Part shown: in pieces, positions 1 through 9,754 of the stretch
Layout: every line of letters begins with the position of its first letter
Numbering within the stretch: the first letter of the stretch is position 1
From: Guillardia theta CCMP2712
Lineage: Eukaryota; Cryptophyceae; Pyrenomonadales; Geminigeraceae
Length of the DNA: 22,924 bases
Reading direction: 5' to 3'
Assembly (NCBI RefSeq): GCF_000315625.1
Contig: NW_005434665.1
Coordinates: forward strand, 305,198 to 328,121
The notes under the pieces: generated by a model
The model's input: only the letters and a program-made list of their open reading frames with translations
Databases searched by the model: none
What the model was told of the DNA's origin: nothing
Made by a program: the position numbers and the translations under genes

Positions 1-562
1 GCAATGGCAGGAAGAGTGGATCCATGAAGAGTCAGGATACTCCGTTGACATCTTCTTAAGGGATGCAAAGTGATGGTAGAGGTGAAAACCATTCTCCTCC
101 TCCTCCTCTCACACCCTACGCCTCCCCTCCTCGCTCTTCCTCTCCTTTTTGCCTCCTACCTTACCTCCTCCTCCTCCGCCACCGCCGCTGCCGCTACCAC
201 CACCACCACATCATCATCATCATCATCATCATCATCCCCCTCTTCGCTTCCTCCATTTAATATCTGCTCCTGCATTTCGCTGGGCTGCAGGTCGACGGTC
301 CTCTGCACTTTGCCTTCAAGACGCGCAAGGCCCTGGGAAGCACCAAGATGAAGCGAAGACATCTGCAAGAGTCTCGGTCACAAGGATACAGGCTGCTCGT
401 GGTGACAGCAAACGTTGCTGAGAAGAGTGTTGACATGATTCTTAGATTCCTTACTGGGAATGGAACAGTCAGAAGATGGTTGATGACGTCGATGGTGGTG
501 GGGTCAAGAAGGTCCAATACCTCAAGACCAAGCTGGAATCTATCGGGGAGACTCGAAGGTGA
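1..562 (+). CDS. RAP-domain protein, 3' end (partial, with apparent frame break)
   Basis: This is the C-terminal end of a protein with a RAP domain, a family usually found in organelle RNA-binding proteins of algae and apicomplexans. Proposed exons are <1-81, 291-401 and 446-562, with introns 82-290 (209 nt) and 402-445 (44 nt); the stop is TGA at 560-562. Family signatures read in order are SGYSVDIFL, then KVMVEVDGPLHF across the first splice, then TRKALGSTKMKRRHL, then GYRLLVIPYWEWN across the second splice, then VQYLKTKLE. RAP domains normally sit at the C-terminus, which fits the stop. Oddity: SGYSVDIFL is in the frame of base 2, while KVMVE is in the frame of base 1, so one base appears to be missing around 56-58. 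Without it the first part runs into a TGA at 71. The upstream part of the gene lies outside the window. An organellar RNA-processing role is inferred from the family only. Confidence 0.8.
209..235. repeat. (CAT)9 microsatellite inside the RAP-gene intron
   Basis: Nine perfect CAT units lie in the 82-290 intron. They follow a long pyrimidine-rich stretch (about 100-205) of CTC/CCT units. This is simple-sequence DNA, and the His/Ser/Ile runs seen in the three forward frames are artefacts of it. Confidence 0.9.
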
Positions 563-1117
563 TTGGTATGTAGATTCACGATCCTTTAGAAGGTTTGTTA
601 GAGCCCGTTGGGTCTTGTGTACACTAAGTTGAATGAAGTATGTGTCAACACACTCTGATGGATCTCCTTCATTCGCGTTTGTTGTCTCGCATGACTTCTG
701 GATTCTCCCATGGCTACACATTGCGTGGTGCAGGACAAGAGCGACGAAAGGGGAGACGCGGACGAGGACAGGGAGGATGACGATGACGAGGAGGAGGAGG
801 AGGAGGAGGAGGAGGAGAGAGCGAGAGGAGGAGGAAAAGGAGGAGGAGGAGGAGGTGGTGGTGGTGGTGGTGGTGGAGGAGGAGGAGGAGGAGGAGGAGG
901 AGGTCGAGGATTTTGGTTTGCCGGGAGTCGGGCAGATCCTAGGATATGCCACCCTACCCCTCAAGTTACCAGAAGTTCTTCAGGTAATAGGGGGTTACCT
1001 GAAACACGCCTGGAGGGATTGGCCGCATTGCACATGGCAGGGGAGAGGAGGGGGAAGAGGAGGAGGGGGGAGGAGCGGGAGGGACGAGGAGCGAGGAGGA
1101 AGAGACGATCGTGAGCA
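563..1117. repeat. Intergenic spacer with GAG/GGT/GGA simple repeats
   Basis: This spacer lies between the RAP gene stop and the next start codon. It contains a GAG run (about 788-817), a GGA stretch (about 838-853), a GTG run (about 854-875), another GGA run (about 876-903), and a purine-rich stretch (about 1028-1115). Open frames cross it, including an acidic DEDREDDDDEEE run and poly-Gly, but they are products of the repeats and have no recognisable domain. A purine tract on one strand of this length can form triplex (H-DNA) structures; that is inference. Confidence 0.8.
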
Positions 1118-4100
1118 ATGAAGATGACGATGATGTCTTTTAGCTGTCTCACGTGGACAGCCTTGATCGTTGTCGCCATCCAAGGGGAGGTACCCACCAG
1201 CCCCGCCCAGTTGTCTCTCCGCTCCATGGCGAGTGGGGTTCGTCAGCCTGGTTGCAGCATGTTGCGTCTTCGTGGAGGATTCTTCCAGATCGTAGACAGG
1301 TACGTGCACATGAACTCAGAAGAAGCAGATGACATTGCTGAGTTCGACGCCATGGTCACTTACGGTCTGCGATCGAACTTCACGATCCTGAAGTACAAAG
1401 AGAAGGCGAGGGAAGAGAGGAAGATGAAGATGAGGATCTTCGAGACCAACAGGATCCTAGAGACGATGAGCGAGCAGACAGCGCGTGAGGTTGCTGCGAA
1501 ATTAAGATTCAGATCCTTCAAAGAGATCGAGGCAAGGGCAGCGGTGACGGCGGGAAACGGGAGCAGGGGTGAACTTTTCTCCAGGGAGCATTTTTACATC
1601 AACGAGGTCAAAGACCTGTGCGACATGAGGGAGAAAGGAACTCTAAGAAACAGGCTGAGGATCAGCAAACCAGCATACGAGGAGCTTTGTACAGTCCTGC
1701 AAGCTTACAGTCGGAGGCAGCCCTTGCCAGTACACGCCACGAGCAAGATATCAAAGGAGATCGAGCAAGGAGAGAATTTTACCCTCTACTACCACACGGA
1801 GGTCCAACGGCTCAGAGAGAGACTGAACTTCTCAATCTCGGAGGAAGATGTAGGAGATTACACGTCTGAGGAGATGGAATCTATCAAGGTCGCTGACGAG
1901 AACGGCACCGACTACTTCGTGCAACTTCCTTTGCATGACGACGAGCGGTTTAACAACATCTCGAGCCCCTTGGACAATCTCTTGAAACTTGATCTCCGAG
2001 ATGAGCACAAGTTGAAAGAATTCCTATCAGTCGCCTGGGGCAAGCAGAACATGTTGGATTACGTCACCAAGAAGAACAACATGACTCAAGATGAGTTGAT
2101 TGTAAGCTCCCTTCCACCTGCACTCTTACTCTTTCCTCTCGTCGCATCCTCCCCTTCCCTCCTTCGCTCTCCTCGCCTCTCTCTCCCCCTCCCTCACCTC
2201 TGAACCGCCCTCCCCCATCAGGCCAGGAAGAAATTTCTTTCCTTCGACCCAGATCAAGAATGGCTGAAACAAGCGGCTGCGATGCTGACGGACAAGGAAA
2301 AGTTCGAGGTGAAGCTTTTTGCTGTCTGCTGCGGAGGAAAGGGGAAGTGGGTGACGAGGATCAGGCGCTGGTGAGGAGAGGAGCCATGGTGAACATCTCG
2401 TTACAACTTCTGTACGAGAGGAGGTCAAGTCTGATGTGTGTGAAGCAAACCATGACTGGACGAGCAGAGCTTTGAAGAACAACCTGACCCTCACTGAGAT
2501 CACCACCGAGTCTTTTGATAGACTTCCTGCCTACCTTGCTCGGTAACCCCTCCTCTTCCTGACTCCACTTGTCGACCTTCTGTCCTCTACCGTCGTCTCC
2601 CTCCCCGTCCCTCGACTGGCTCTACTGTCTCCCTCCTCCCCCCCCACCTGCTCCTCGCTATGGCCTTCCCCTCCTCCTGCTCTTCTTCGCTCCATCTCAA
2701 CAGCCAGCAGGTCACCCAAGTACAACTACACGGAACGAGACGTCAGCTGGAGGACGAGCATAGACACAAGGAACTACGCTCCTCCTCCTGACTATGCTCC
2801 CTATGCGACCGGCTCCTACCGCGGCGCCTGTCCGATTCCATGCGGGGTACCGGGCTGCTTCATGTATGGAGGAGGAGGATGGAGAAGACGGAAGGGAAGG
2901 GAGGGGAAAGGAAGATATGCTCGTGTTGGATAGGATTAGGAGGAGGAAACCTGTAGAGGAGGAGAAGAGAAAGGAAAGGAGGGGAGGGGAAAGAGGAGGA
3001 GGGCCTGACCTGTGATGCAGTTGCGAAGAGTCGGACCTTCCTGATGAACTGAATCCAATAATGCCCGAAGATGAATATCGCGTGCCTCTACATCAGCGAA
3101 GGTGAAGGACATGCTTGCATTGTTCCTAGGACTTCTCTCCTCCTCCCTCCCCCTCCCCCCAACCGCCTCGTCTGTCCTCCTCCTCCTCCTTCCCCTCCTT
3201 CTGCTCCTGCTCTTCCTCCCCCTCCTCCTCCTCCCCCTCCTCCACCTCCCCCTCCTCCCCCTCCTCCTCCTCCTCCTCCTCCTACCAGCGCTAGCAACTG
3301 TCCTCGTCCTCCTAGTCCTCCTCTAGCCTCGAACTTGTTTCTCACCCTCATTCATCGCAGGCGCATCGACCAGGCGAGGGCGAAGGCCTTCCAGGGGCTG
3401 AACGAGTCACAGGTGAGGTTCGACTGCTCGACTGGAGCTGACAGCCGGCAGATCAAGGAAAGAGACTTCATCGCCAAGAACAAGTCCGAGACAACAGGTC
3501 CTCCTTGCCTGCCCACCTGACTTGACCTGCAGAGTCTTCGGGGGGTTGAACCTGACCAAGTTCAAGCTGCACAAGGACACTGAGAGAATGATCACGAGCA
3601 TCTTGAGCCCCAAGATCAAGAAAGCGTAACCGCCTGCTCCCAGCTCTGCCGCGTCTCACCTGACTTCAGTTACTTCCCCGTCTTCAACTTGGAACTCTCT
3701 GTCCGCCGCCCCGACGGGTCGAAGATCGTAGTGGACGAGTTCGACACGCTGACGGGGAGCAAGTACTTCAAGGGAGGCAAGCGGAGCATGTTCGACGAGG
3801 CGTCATACAGCGTGAACATGTCCATCGTCGACGACCAGGCGTATAGGACCAGTCTTAGAGCTCGGAGGAGCGAGATGCTGGGTGAGGGAGAGCAGGAGGG
3901 AGGGAGAAGGAGGAGAGAGGAGGAGGAGGTCGTGCCGGAGGAACCAACCCGAGAGGAGAAGCTTGCGCTGCTGCGATCAGGTGAATGGGAGGATGTTGTT
4001 GGGGTAAGGTGACAACCATGGCAGGGAAAAGTTTAGCTGACGTGTCGTTGATGAAGACGACAAAGACAAGGGAGGAGAGGGAGACGCGATCAGATCAGCC

Positions 4101-4377
4101 GTCAAGCTCAAGACAAGAATTAAGAAGCAGGAAATCAAGAGGAGAAGGAGAGAGTGATGGAATGGCGAAGAGGAAGAAAAATAGGAACGATGAGGAGGAG
4201 GAGGAGGAGGAGGAGGAGGAGGAGGAGACGAGAAAACCAAAGAAAAAGGACAAAGTGAAGGAGGACACGAAGGGGAAAGAACGAGATGAGAAGGAGAAGA
4301 ACAAGAAGAAGAAGAAGAAGGAGAAGGAGAAGTCAGAAAGTGTGGCCGACGATTCATCGGGTAAGGCAGCAACATAA
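1118..4377 (+). CDS. Secreted/ER glycoprotein of unknown family with LRLRGG motif and Lys/Glu-rich tail
   Basis: I do not recognise this family. Proposed exons are 1118-2101, 2222-2350 (or 2222-2308), 2421-2542, 2711-2863, 3021-3101, 3361-3412, 3452-3497, 3535-3625, 3670-3980 and 4025-4377, giving about 773 aa. All joins keep frame with GT-AG ends. The exon 2/3 join is ambiguous: either donor is in phase 0. The 39-nt intron 3413-3451 could be retained because it is in frame and free of stops. The start at 1118 gives a signal peptide (hydrophobic residues about 10-22, TALIVVAIQG). Residues 49-54 are LRLRGG. About twelve N-X-S/T sequons (for example NFT, NGS, NFS, NGT, NIS, NMT, NLT, NYT) support passage through the secretory route. 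A Cys cluster, CPIPCGVPGC, lies in exon 4. The last exon is a low-complexity tail: a run of Glu, then KKKDKVKEDTKGKERDEKEK and poly-Lys. The gene is convergent with the EF-hand gene, 204 bp apart. Confidence 0.72.
3128..3330. repeat. Polypyrimidine tract (CTC/CCT) in intron 3102-3360
   Basis: About 200 bases are almost pure C and T on the + strand, filling most of the 259-nt intron between exons 3021-3101 and 3361-3412. The poly-Pro and poly-Gly open frames seen here on both strands are repeat artefacts. The acceptor follows at ATTCATCGCAG, ending at 3360. Confidence 0.85.
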
Positions 4378-4581
4378 TTGTTCGACTTTCACTCATGTAC
4401 ATTTCTCAAGCATCTACATGGAAGGCGGAACCCGAGGCAAGGAGTGAAACGCATGGCAACGACATTCTCGAGTATGAGAGGTCATCAATAAGCTTCGATT
4501 GAAATCTCTCTTCTCGTCTTTCCTTCCCTCCCCCCCCCCCCCCCCCTCTTCCTCTCTTCTCGAGTGCTCCTCTTTCTCCGA
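4378..4581. other. Convergent 3' spacer with a 17-C run
   Basis: This 204-bp spacer separates two genes that end toward each other. It holds no ORF with a recognisable product and no AATAAA on the + strand. A run of 17 C lies at 4530-4546, followed by pyrimidine-rich DNA leading into the Glu/Gln-rich end of the minus-strand gene. Confidence 0.75.
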
Positions 4582-7500
4582 CTACCCTTCTGCCTTGACC
4601 TCGGGAATTTCTTCCTCAACCTCCTCCTTCACCTCTGGTTCCTCTGCTGCCTCCTCTATCATCGCTTCCGTCATTTTCTCCTCTGCCACTTGACCCTTCT
4701 CCTCTTCCTGCCCCTCCTGCCCCTGCTCCTGCACCTGCTCCTGCTCCTGCTCCTGCCCCTTCCCCTTCCCCTTCTCTTCCTCCTGCTCTTTCTCCTCCTG
4801 CTTCTGCTCAACCGTCGATTCCGCCTCTCCTCCTTCCTTCGCCTTCTCCTGCTGCTCTGGTCGGGGCGGGAGCTGCTTCCGCTTCTTGCTCGGCATCCTG
4901 CCGGCGGCGCAGAGAATTCCGCTGGAAGTCAGAGGGTTGTAGACCTGCAAGAGGGATGGGGAGTCAGAAGCGATGAAGGAGGAGGAGGAAGAGGAGGAGG
5001 AGGAGGAGGAGGAGGAGGAGGAGGAGGAGAGATAGAGGCGAGAGATGGAGGGAGAGGAAGAGCAGAGGGAGAAGGGAAGGAGGGGGAGGGAAACATCGGA
5101 GGAGAGTGTCGAAGGGAAAAGGGCCAGGGAATGACCTCGATGAACTTGATGCGGTAAGGGTCTCCCGAGGAAGGAGCCAAGGGTCTGAGCACAGGCGAGT
5201 CTCGCAGAGGCTTCAGCTTCCTGTTTGCCATTGCTGATGCCCTCAGCACTTCCTCAGCAGCAGCAGGGGCGGCATGATGGGACATGGAGGACTTGGATCG
5301 AACGTGTCCCACCACCTTCTCTCTCCTCGCCACCTCCAACGAGCTTCTTGGCCTCTCCTCCTCTCCCCGCATGTGCGGGCCGCACTGCGCCGGAGGACGT
5401 TGCTTCCTCCACCTTGACGCTCCGGCCTTGGTCGACTTCGTCCTTTCCTTCTTGGTCTTCAGCTTGGGCAGGAAGCTGTCGCTCTCCTCCCTCGGCTTCT
5501 TCTCTTCTTCCTCCTCCCTCACAGCCTCCTCTCCTCCTCCTTCCAGCATGTCGGGGGAGCCTTCGGACCAGTCCTGGAGATCGTCCAGGCGCTTGTTGAG
5601 CTCTTCCATCTGGGCGTCAAGGAGGGAGGAGGAAGGGAGGGCGGAGGGCTGAAACGCCGGGCGATGATCATCGTCCGTTGACGTCACGTCCACTGACTCC
5701 CCGAGCACGCGAGGATGCCCCAGCCCAGAGAGCTCTGCTGCTGCCCCTTCTCCTTCTCCTTCTCCTTCTCCTGGGTATTCAATCACTACTTCTCCTCCTC
5801 CTTCGGTTCCTTCTGCTCCTTCTGAACCGGCTTCCCCTGCTGCTCGGGATAGTCTCCCTCCCCCCTCCTCGTCCTGCCCTCTCCGGATGACGCGGATCGC
5901 CTGCTCGCGGCTGCGAGGCGACATGATTCTCAGGGCGAGCGAGAGGTTCTTCTTTCTCATCCTCTGCAGGGCGACGAAGGAATGGCTGCGAAGCCTGCCC
6001 GAGCCGATGTCAGCCGCCAAGCCGGAGAGCGAGAGGAGGTCACTCCCATCCTGTGCTATGTGGAGCTTCTCCTCCTCCAGCAGCCTGCGGAAGCCCTCGA
6101 CCTCGTCGTCGATCTCTGCGGCCCGGAGGCGGGAGGAGGCGAGGGTGAGCTTGTGCTGCGAGATGTCAAACCTCTCCCTCCACATCTTCCAGGCCTCATG
6201 CTCGCTGTCCCCCTTGCTCTTGTGCTGCAACAGCCGCCCGAAGATATCCTCCCGCGTCCACGCGTACTGCAGGAACTCGTCAAAGTCGATGGAGTTGCTC
6301 CCGTCCGTGTCCGCCGCATCCATCAGGTCCTGCGCGAGCTGCCGCGCCATCGGCTCCTCGATCTGCTTCCCCAGCGTCGACATGATGTCCTTCACCATCC
6401 TCAGAAGCCCATCCTTTCCCATCTCCTCCGTCCCCTTCCTCCTGTACTTGTTGAACGTGTACTTCCACATCAGCAGCGGCCCGAAGACCTCTGGCTGGCT
6501 GGAGATGTAATCTTTCACCTCTTCCAGGTTCACCCGGTCCCTTCCCGTCCTCCCGCACGTGCGAAGGCACTGCTCCGCCTGCGCCTTCGCGGAGCTGAAG
6601 GAAAGGCTCTTGTTGAAGGCAGAGGCGATCTCCTTTAAACAGAGTTCCACCTCCTGCAGGAAGAGAAACCCGTCCTTGTCCGCGTCGTAGGAGGAGAAGA
6701 TCTCGTCTATAGTCTCCACGTCGGAAGCCCGAGGGATCCACTCTCCTCCTCCCTGCCCCTTCGCCTCCCGCAGCTTCTCTCGGTGCTTCGCGTTTCTCTT
6801 AATGAATTCTTCAGTCTCCTGCTGCAGTGCCTCCACCTTCCTCCTCTCCGTCCGCCGCTTCTGCGACGCTGTGATCACCTTGGTCACCAGCTCCGAGCTC
6901 GACACGAGGGAGAGGTCTGGGTCCAGCGACACGTTGGGGGTCCGCAGGCGGGTCCTTGAGGAGGAGGACAGCCTGCTGTCCTGTCGGATGGTCTCGTCAT
7001 CGGCTGGGACCCTGTGGGAGGAGAAGGGGCGAGCGATTTGGTCGAGAGGAGCCGTACAGTCTGTGAGGTCGAGCTTCGCCTGCTCGATCTCCGACTGGTT
7101 GATGGAGAGACAGCAATCCTCGCAGACTGAGACAAGCCTTCCCTCGAACGAGGGGTTCGTAGCAGCCCACAGCACAATCTCTCTCATCCTCTCGAAAGAG
7201 ATTTCTTTCTTCTTGAAGACAGAAGCCATGATGATCGTCCGGAGGTAATGCCTGCAACAAGAATCACACAAGAAAGCTCGCCTTAGTCAACATGTCATTG
7301 CAATCATGATAGAAACATATGCATAAACTTCACCCACCTGTCTTTATCGAAAGCCTTCTTCTCTGCCTCTATCTCCATTTTGTGTGCATGTTCAGCATTG
7401 TAGGATGATCGGACCGGCACGTATCGCCGCCTCGACGGGTTTCTTGGGAATTTCGTTTCGATCGTCTCGCCATATTTGATGTGCCTGGCCGCCCCAGCAC

Positions 7501-9140
7501 TCTCTATGTACTCAGACCAAGATCTATCAGTTTCTCTCATCCTCTGCACAATATCGCGCTCCCTTTCGATGGCGACGTAGAGGAGCGGGCAGATCTTTCT
7601 GAGGAGGGAGAGATATCTTACCTGCCACAGAGTTCAACGCATGCAGCGTGAACGCAACACGGATATATCAATAGCAAGACAGGGCAGGGCAAGAATTACA
7701 ACGAGCGACAGCCAACAACCACCTGTGCGTTTGCGACTCACCTTGTACTCGATTGCATTGCAAATTGAGATGTCCCTTGCACAACTTGGACAGAGTCCGA
7801 TGTCCGGGCCCAATCCCTTATCCGTATCATGCTTGCCATCCACTGCTTCCACAACCTCGCCGTTGAACTGCGAGCTCTCAATACACTTGGGGGTGGAAGG
7901 ACGCTGATTCGTCGCTCCCTCGTGGTTCTCCTCAGTCATGAACTGCAAGGAGGAGCACCACAGCAGGTACAACCTTCCATCGACCCCCATCTTGAAGTAG
8001 AACACTCCTCGCCATATCCGGTGAGTAAAGGGCAGGAGGGAGGAGAGGTGTTCTACGATCCACTCAAGCTGCTCCGCAATCTCATCGCGAAGGTCCTGAC
8101 CAGGAATGTTCCTGATCTCAGACAAGTGCAAGAATCCGTCGAAAGTCGCTGCCCGGGTGCTGAGAGGGATATGAGGAGAGTCAATGTCATGGATGTTCGC
8201 CCGTTGCTCAATCTTGAGGCAATGCGGTGTCCACCAAGCTCGGATCACAGAGTTGGAGCCGCCTGGAGGGGGGATGTGAAGCTGGAGGATACCACTTCTG
8301 TCGTCGCATCGCAGTCTCTCGTAGAGGTACGTCCTCAGGGAGTCCACATCGAAGTACTCCACGGTCGAAGTCCACTCGTTCTTCTGATCATTCCACTGGG
8401 CTGCGATGAGGTATGCAAGGACAGTGCTGGAGGATAAGACAAATCCTTTCCTCTTGTAGGCCTGACAGATCCCTTCATGAAGCAACCTCGGTTGCAGGTC
8501 AGTGATTTTCTCCCTCCGGTGTATGACACTGTCATTCGCAGAAATCCATGCAAAGGCTCGCCGTTGCTTGATGATGATTGTATCTGGAATCAGGTACTCT
8601 GCTTGATATACAGGAGCGTTTCCTGCGTCTGGATCGGAAGCAAGATAATCAAAGAAAGTATTGATCCAGTTCACGTTTTCAAGCTGGTAGGCAGCAGGCA
8701 ATGATAGTTGATTTCCTTTTTTAAGAGTCTTTTGTAACGTAGACCAGTACTGTAGTTCCAAACTTTCGCGAATCTTGTCGCTGATCTTTACATCGTGTAG
8801 GTAGGACAAATCTTCATCCGTGCCTAGCTGTTCCCTTGCTATGGAGGTGCGATCATGGGCTCTTTGCTTCATTAGAACTGTAGCAGGAATGGTTTTCAAA
8901 TCCTGACGGAGATATCGCACTTGTCGTTCATTGATGTCATTGTAAACCTATCTGACTCATGGTTCCCCTCCTGCCTTGTACCAACTCATCGGCTTCACTG
9001 ATCAAACGTGTCACAGAGCAGCAGCAGCAGGTCATGAGCATCTGACTGTGCAGTGCTGCCCCTTCCTCTGCCGCCATCATCCCGAACCTGTCAACCGATC
9101 TCAAACCGTCCAACCCCCCCACCCCCTTTCTCCCCACCAT
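4582..9140 (-). CDS. Large two-part EF-hand calcium-binding protein (~1,375 aa)
   Basis: Five minus-strand exons join in frame: 9140-8982, 8947-7742, 7621-7338, 7251-5136 and 4944-4582. The introns are 34, 120, 86 and 191 nt, all GT-AG; the stop is at 4584-4582. Joins read ISEADEL/VYNDINERQVRYL, AIEYK/VRYLSLLRKICP, AFDKD-R-HYLRTII and YRIKFIE/VYNPLTSSG. The start may instead be the ATG at 9080 (MMAAEE), and exon 1 is the least certain part. Residues about 54-440 form an unrecognised globular region (RGVFYFKMGVDGRLYLLWCS) ending with a CPSC. Two canonical EF-hand loops follow: DADKDGFLFLQE (about residues 739-750, bases 6686-6651) and DTDGSNSIDFDE (about 864-875, bases 6311-6276). The region between them may hold degenerate EF-hands. 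The C-terminus is low-complexity Gly/Glu/Ser then Gln/Glu. Calcium sensing is inferred from the loops; the target and location are unknown. Confidence 0.82.
4975..5110. repeat. Purine-rich GGA tract in the last intron of the EF-hand gene
   Basis: The minus-strand intron 5135-4945 is filled with GGA/GAG units on the + strand, so it is a polypyrimidine tract in the transcript. It runs up to the acceptor TTGCAG (4950-4945). Poly-Pro in the unspliced minus-strand frame and poly-Gly on the + strand come from this repeat and are not protein. Confidence 0.85.
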
Positions 9141-9754
9141 CTACCAGTGGGGTTGACTGGTGGGGGCAACGGCCGTCTCGGCCCGCGGCCGGGCGGGGCA
9201 GTGCTCAGTGGCCGGCCCGGCGGGGGGGGGGGGGGCCGCCGGCCGGGCGGGCCGGATGATGTGGCCCCCCGGGCGGCCCCCGGCCGGGCGGACGGCCCGC
9301 CGCCGTCGGAGCCGGGACTCCGGCGGCCTCTGCAGCCCCGCCTTCACCGTCACGGGGAGCCGGGACCGTCCGCCGGAGGCTCCGACGGCTACGAAGGCTA
9401 GCCTGAGTACGGTTGAGAACATGACTCAGTGATGATCGGGCGTTGGACTCGGGCGTTGATTCGCTAGGACAGCCTCAGCCGGGGAGGCTGGGGCCACGGG
9501 TGACGCTGCAGGCCGGTTGCCGGCCGCCCGGCCATGTCGGACCGTCAGTGATATCAGCCATACGGTCCGAGTCCGGGCCGATCAGGATGCCATGATCTGG
9601 CACTGAGTCTCCCCCGCACTGTCTCCCCCGGGGCTGAGTGGGCCTGAGGGCCTGAATACAAGAAATCCCTGCCATTGAGCCCTCAGCCCCACGCAACCCC
9701 TTCAAATCTGAGAAGGCGTGACCCTTCGCACCCATCGTGACCCCTGGTGCCGCC
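9141..9754. other. GC-rich, hairpin-rich divergent spacer
   Basis: This spacer separates the start of the minus-strand EF-hand gene from the start of the 61-aa gene, so both promoters should be in it. From about 9165 to 9400 it is almost entirely G and C, with a 14-G run at 9222-9235. Inverted repeats are dense: 9303-9326 with 9370-9388; 9470-9476 with 9484-9490 (CAGCCTC/GAGGCTG); 9539-9545 with 9562-9568 (GGACCGT/ACGGTCC). GTCTCCCCCG occurs twice, at 9607-9616 and 9621-9630. No gene is recognisable, and open frames here have only GC-biased Arg/Gly/Pro/Ala composition. Confidence 0.75.
9303..9388. repeat. Imperfect inverted repeat (large hairpin)
   Basis: The right arm CCGCCGGAGGCTCCGACGG (9370-9388) is the reverse complement of CCGTCGGAGCC (9303-9313) plus TCCGGCGG (9319-9326), with a small bulge in the left arm (GGGAC). 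The loop is about 43 nt and itself contains CCCCG/CGGGG. The stem is about 19 bp, almost all G:C. Confidence 0.8.

Noticed and set aside
44-60. 17-nt GT-AG intron to explain the frame change in the RAP gene
   Set aside because: It would restore frame but remove the conserved VDIFL of the RAP domain and be far shorter than any other intron here.
257-964. Minus-strand open frame of 235 codons with poly-Ser/Thr/Leu
   Set aside because: It lies opposite the RAP exons and the repeats; its composition is only the complement of those repeats.
710-1114. Open frame of 134 codons with an acidic run then poly-Gly, ending 4 bases before the next ATG
   Set aside because: It is built from GAG/GGT/GGA simple repeats that keep all frames open, with no domain and no in-phase splice link to the RAP gene.
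3071-3351. Poly-Pro and poly-Gly open frames on both strands
   Set aside because: They are the polypyrimidine intron 3102-3360; the flanking exons splice across it in frame.
5887-7248. Several + strand open frames of 150-220 codons
   Set aside because: They are antisense shadows of the GC-rich EF-hand exon, which has clear EF loops on the minus strand.
9053-9432. Overlapping open frames in the GC-rich block
   Set aside because: GC-rich DNA has few stop codons; the translations are only Arg/Gly/Pro/Ala without a domain or splice support.
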